Assembly: GCA_014379665.1 (NCBI GenBank)
Contig: JACMLK010000125.1
Coordinates: forward strand, 1 to 6,113
DNA from: Saprospiraceae bacterium
GTDB taxonomy: Bacteria; Bacteroidota; Bacteroidia; Chitinophagales; Saprospiraceae
DNA length: 6,113 nt
Direction: 5' to 3'
Of this stretch, positions 5,887 to 6,113 are shown piece after piece (position 1 is the stretch's first letter; each line of letters opens with the position of its first letter). A program made the translations under genes and the position numbers. The notes under the pieces were generated by a model. That model saw nothing but the letters and a program-made list of their open reading frames with translations. It was not told the origin of the DNA and ran no database searches.

Positions 5887-5900
5887 GCAGGCATACCTGC
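5887..5900. promoter_or_regulatory. Short GC-rich dyad, GCAGG-CATA-CCTGC
   Basis: A 5-bp perfect inverted repeat with a 4-nt loop stands out in an AT-rich region, directly upstream of the possible -7 box at 5916-5923. It could be a binding site for a regulator of the downstream gene. It has no following T-run, so it is not a terminator. Confidence 0.3.
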
Positions 5901-5915
5901 AATGTTAAATATTAA

Positions 5916-5923
5916 TAATTTTG
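5916..5923 (+). promoter_or_regulatory. Possible -7 box for the gene starting at 5961
   Basis: TAATTTTG matches TAnnTTTG exactly and lies 37 bp before the ATG at 5961. No TTG is present at the expected distance upstream, so the promoter is weakly supported or needs an activator. Confidence 0.35.
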
Positions 5924-5960
5924 ATCGACCAATGCCGATTTGCACCTAATATTATTCGAT

Positions 5961-6113
5961 ATGTTATTCAGACGCATATTAACTTTTATTTTAGTAACTA
6001 TAAGTCTTTTTGCACCAAAACAAAAAACTTACGAAACAGGAGAAAATATTTTCATTTCTACCAACGGGGTTACATCAAAAACTGAGTCTATCTCAAAGGA
6101 AAAAATCGTAAAA
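5961..6113 (+). CDS. Secreted or envelope protein, N-terminal fragment cut by the window end
   Basis: An ATG at 5961 opens a frame of 51 codons that is still open at the last base of the window. The N-terminus (MLFRRILTFILVTISLFAPK) is a typical Sec signal peptide: Arg4 and Arg5, a hydrophobic core at residues 6-18 and a likely cleavage site near Ala18. The visible mature part, about 33 residues beginning KQKTYETGENIFI, is hydrophilic and not recognised. No lipobox cysteine is present, so it is probably periplasmic, outer-membrane or secreted. It is transcribed divergently from the lipoprotein-M64 operon across the inverted-repeat region. Because only the first 51 codons are present, no function can be given. 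Confidence 0.65.
   Translation, partial: MLFRRILTFILVTISLFAPKQKTYETGENIFISTNGVTSKTESISKEKIVK

Overview
The window looks like a chromosomal segment from a member of the Bacteroidota (Bacteroidetes). It is AT-rich. It encodes a protein ending in a type IX secretion (T9SS) type A sorting domain, has lipoproteins with short lipoboxes, shows no clear Shine-Dalgarno sequences, and carries a promoter that matches the Bacteroidota consensus (TTG, 20 bp, TAnnTTTG). Genus cannot be read from the sequence.

Left part (1-3228, + strand): a promoter at 192-222 overlaps a palindromic operator-like site and drives three tightly packed genes. These encode a small predicted lipoprotein (243-596), a six-helix membrane protein (614-1225) and a 99-residue winged-helix regulator with a GTG start (1231-1530). 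A second copy of the operator-like site (1560-1580, 18 of 21 positions identical) lies after the regulator and upstream of creD (1828-3228), which encodes an inner-membrane protein linked to cell-envelope integrity. My reading is an autoregulated envelope module in which the winged-helix protein binds both sites and controls its own operon and creD. This is inference. No CreBC-type two-component system is present in the window.

Centre (3229-3371): a 143-bp gap between convergent genes, mostly filled by short GCGGAWT-type tandem repeats.

Right part (3372-5696, - strand): a two-gene operon with only 3 bp between genes. A predicted 163-residue lipoprotein is followed by a secreted M64-family zinc peptidase with a T9SS C-terminal signal. 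A plausible promoter lies at 5716-5746.

Right end (5697-6113): a divergent intergenic region with a perfect 11-bp inverted repeat. The repeat could bound an 80-bp MITE-like element or be a regulatory dyad. The 5' end of a secreted-protein gene (5961 onward, + strand) runs off the window.

Three intergenic gaps hold different short tandem repeats that share a 7-bp period. Together with the duplicated operator, these are the most interesting non-coding features. No RNA genes, CRISPR arrays or complete insertion sequences were seen, and no convincing intrinsic terminator was found.
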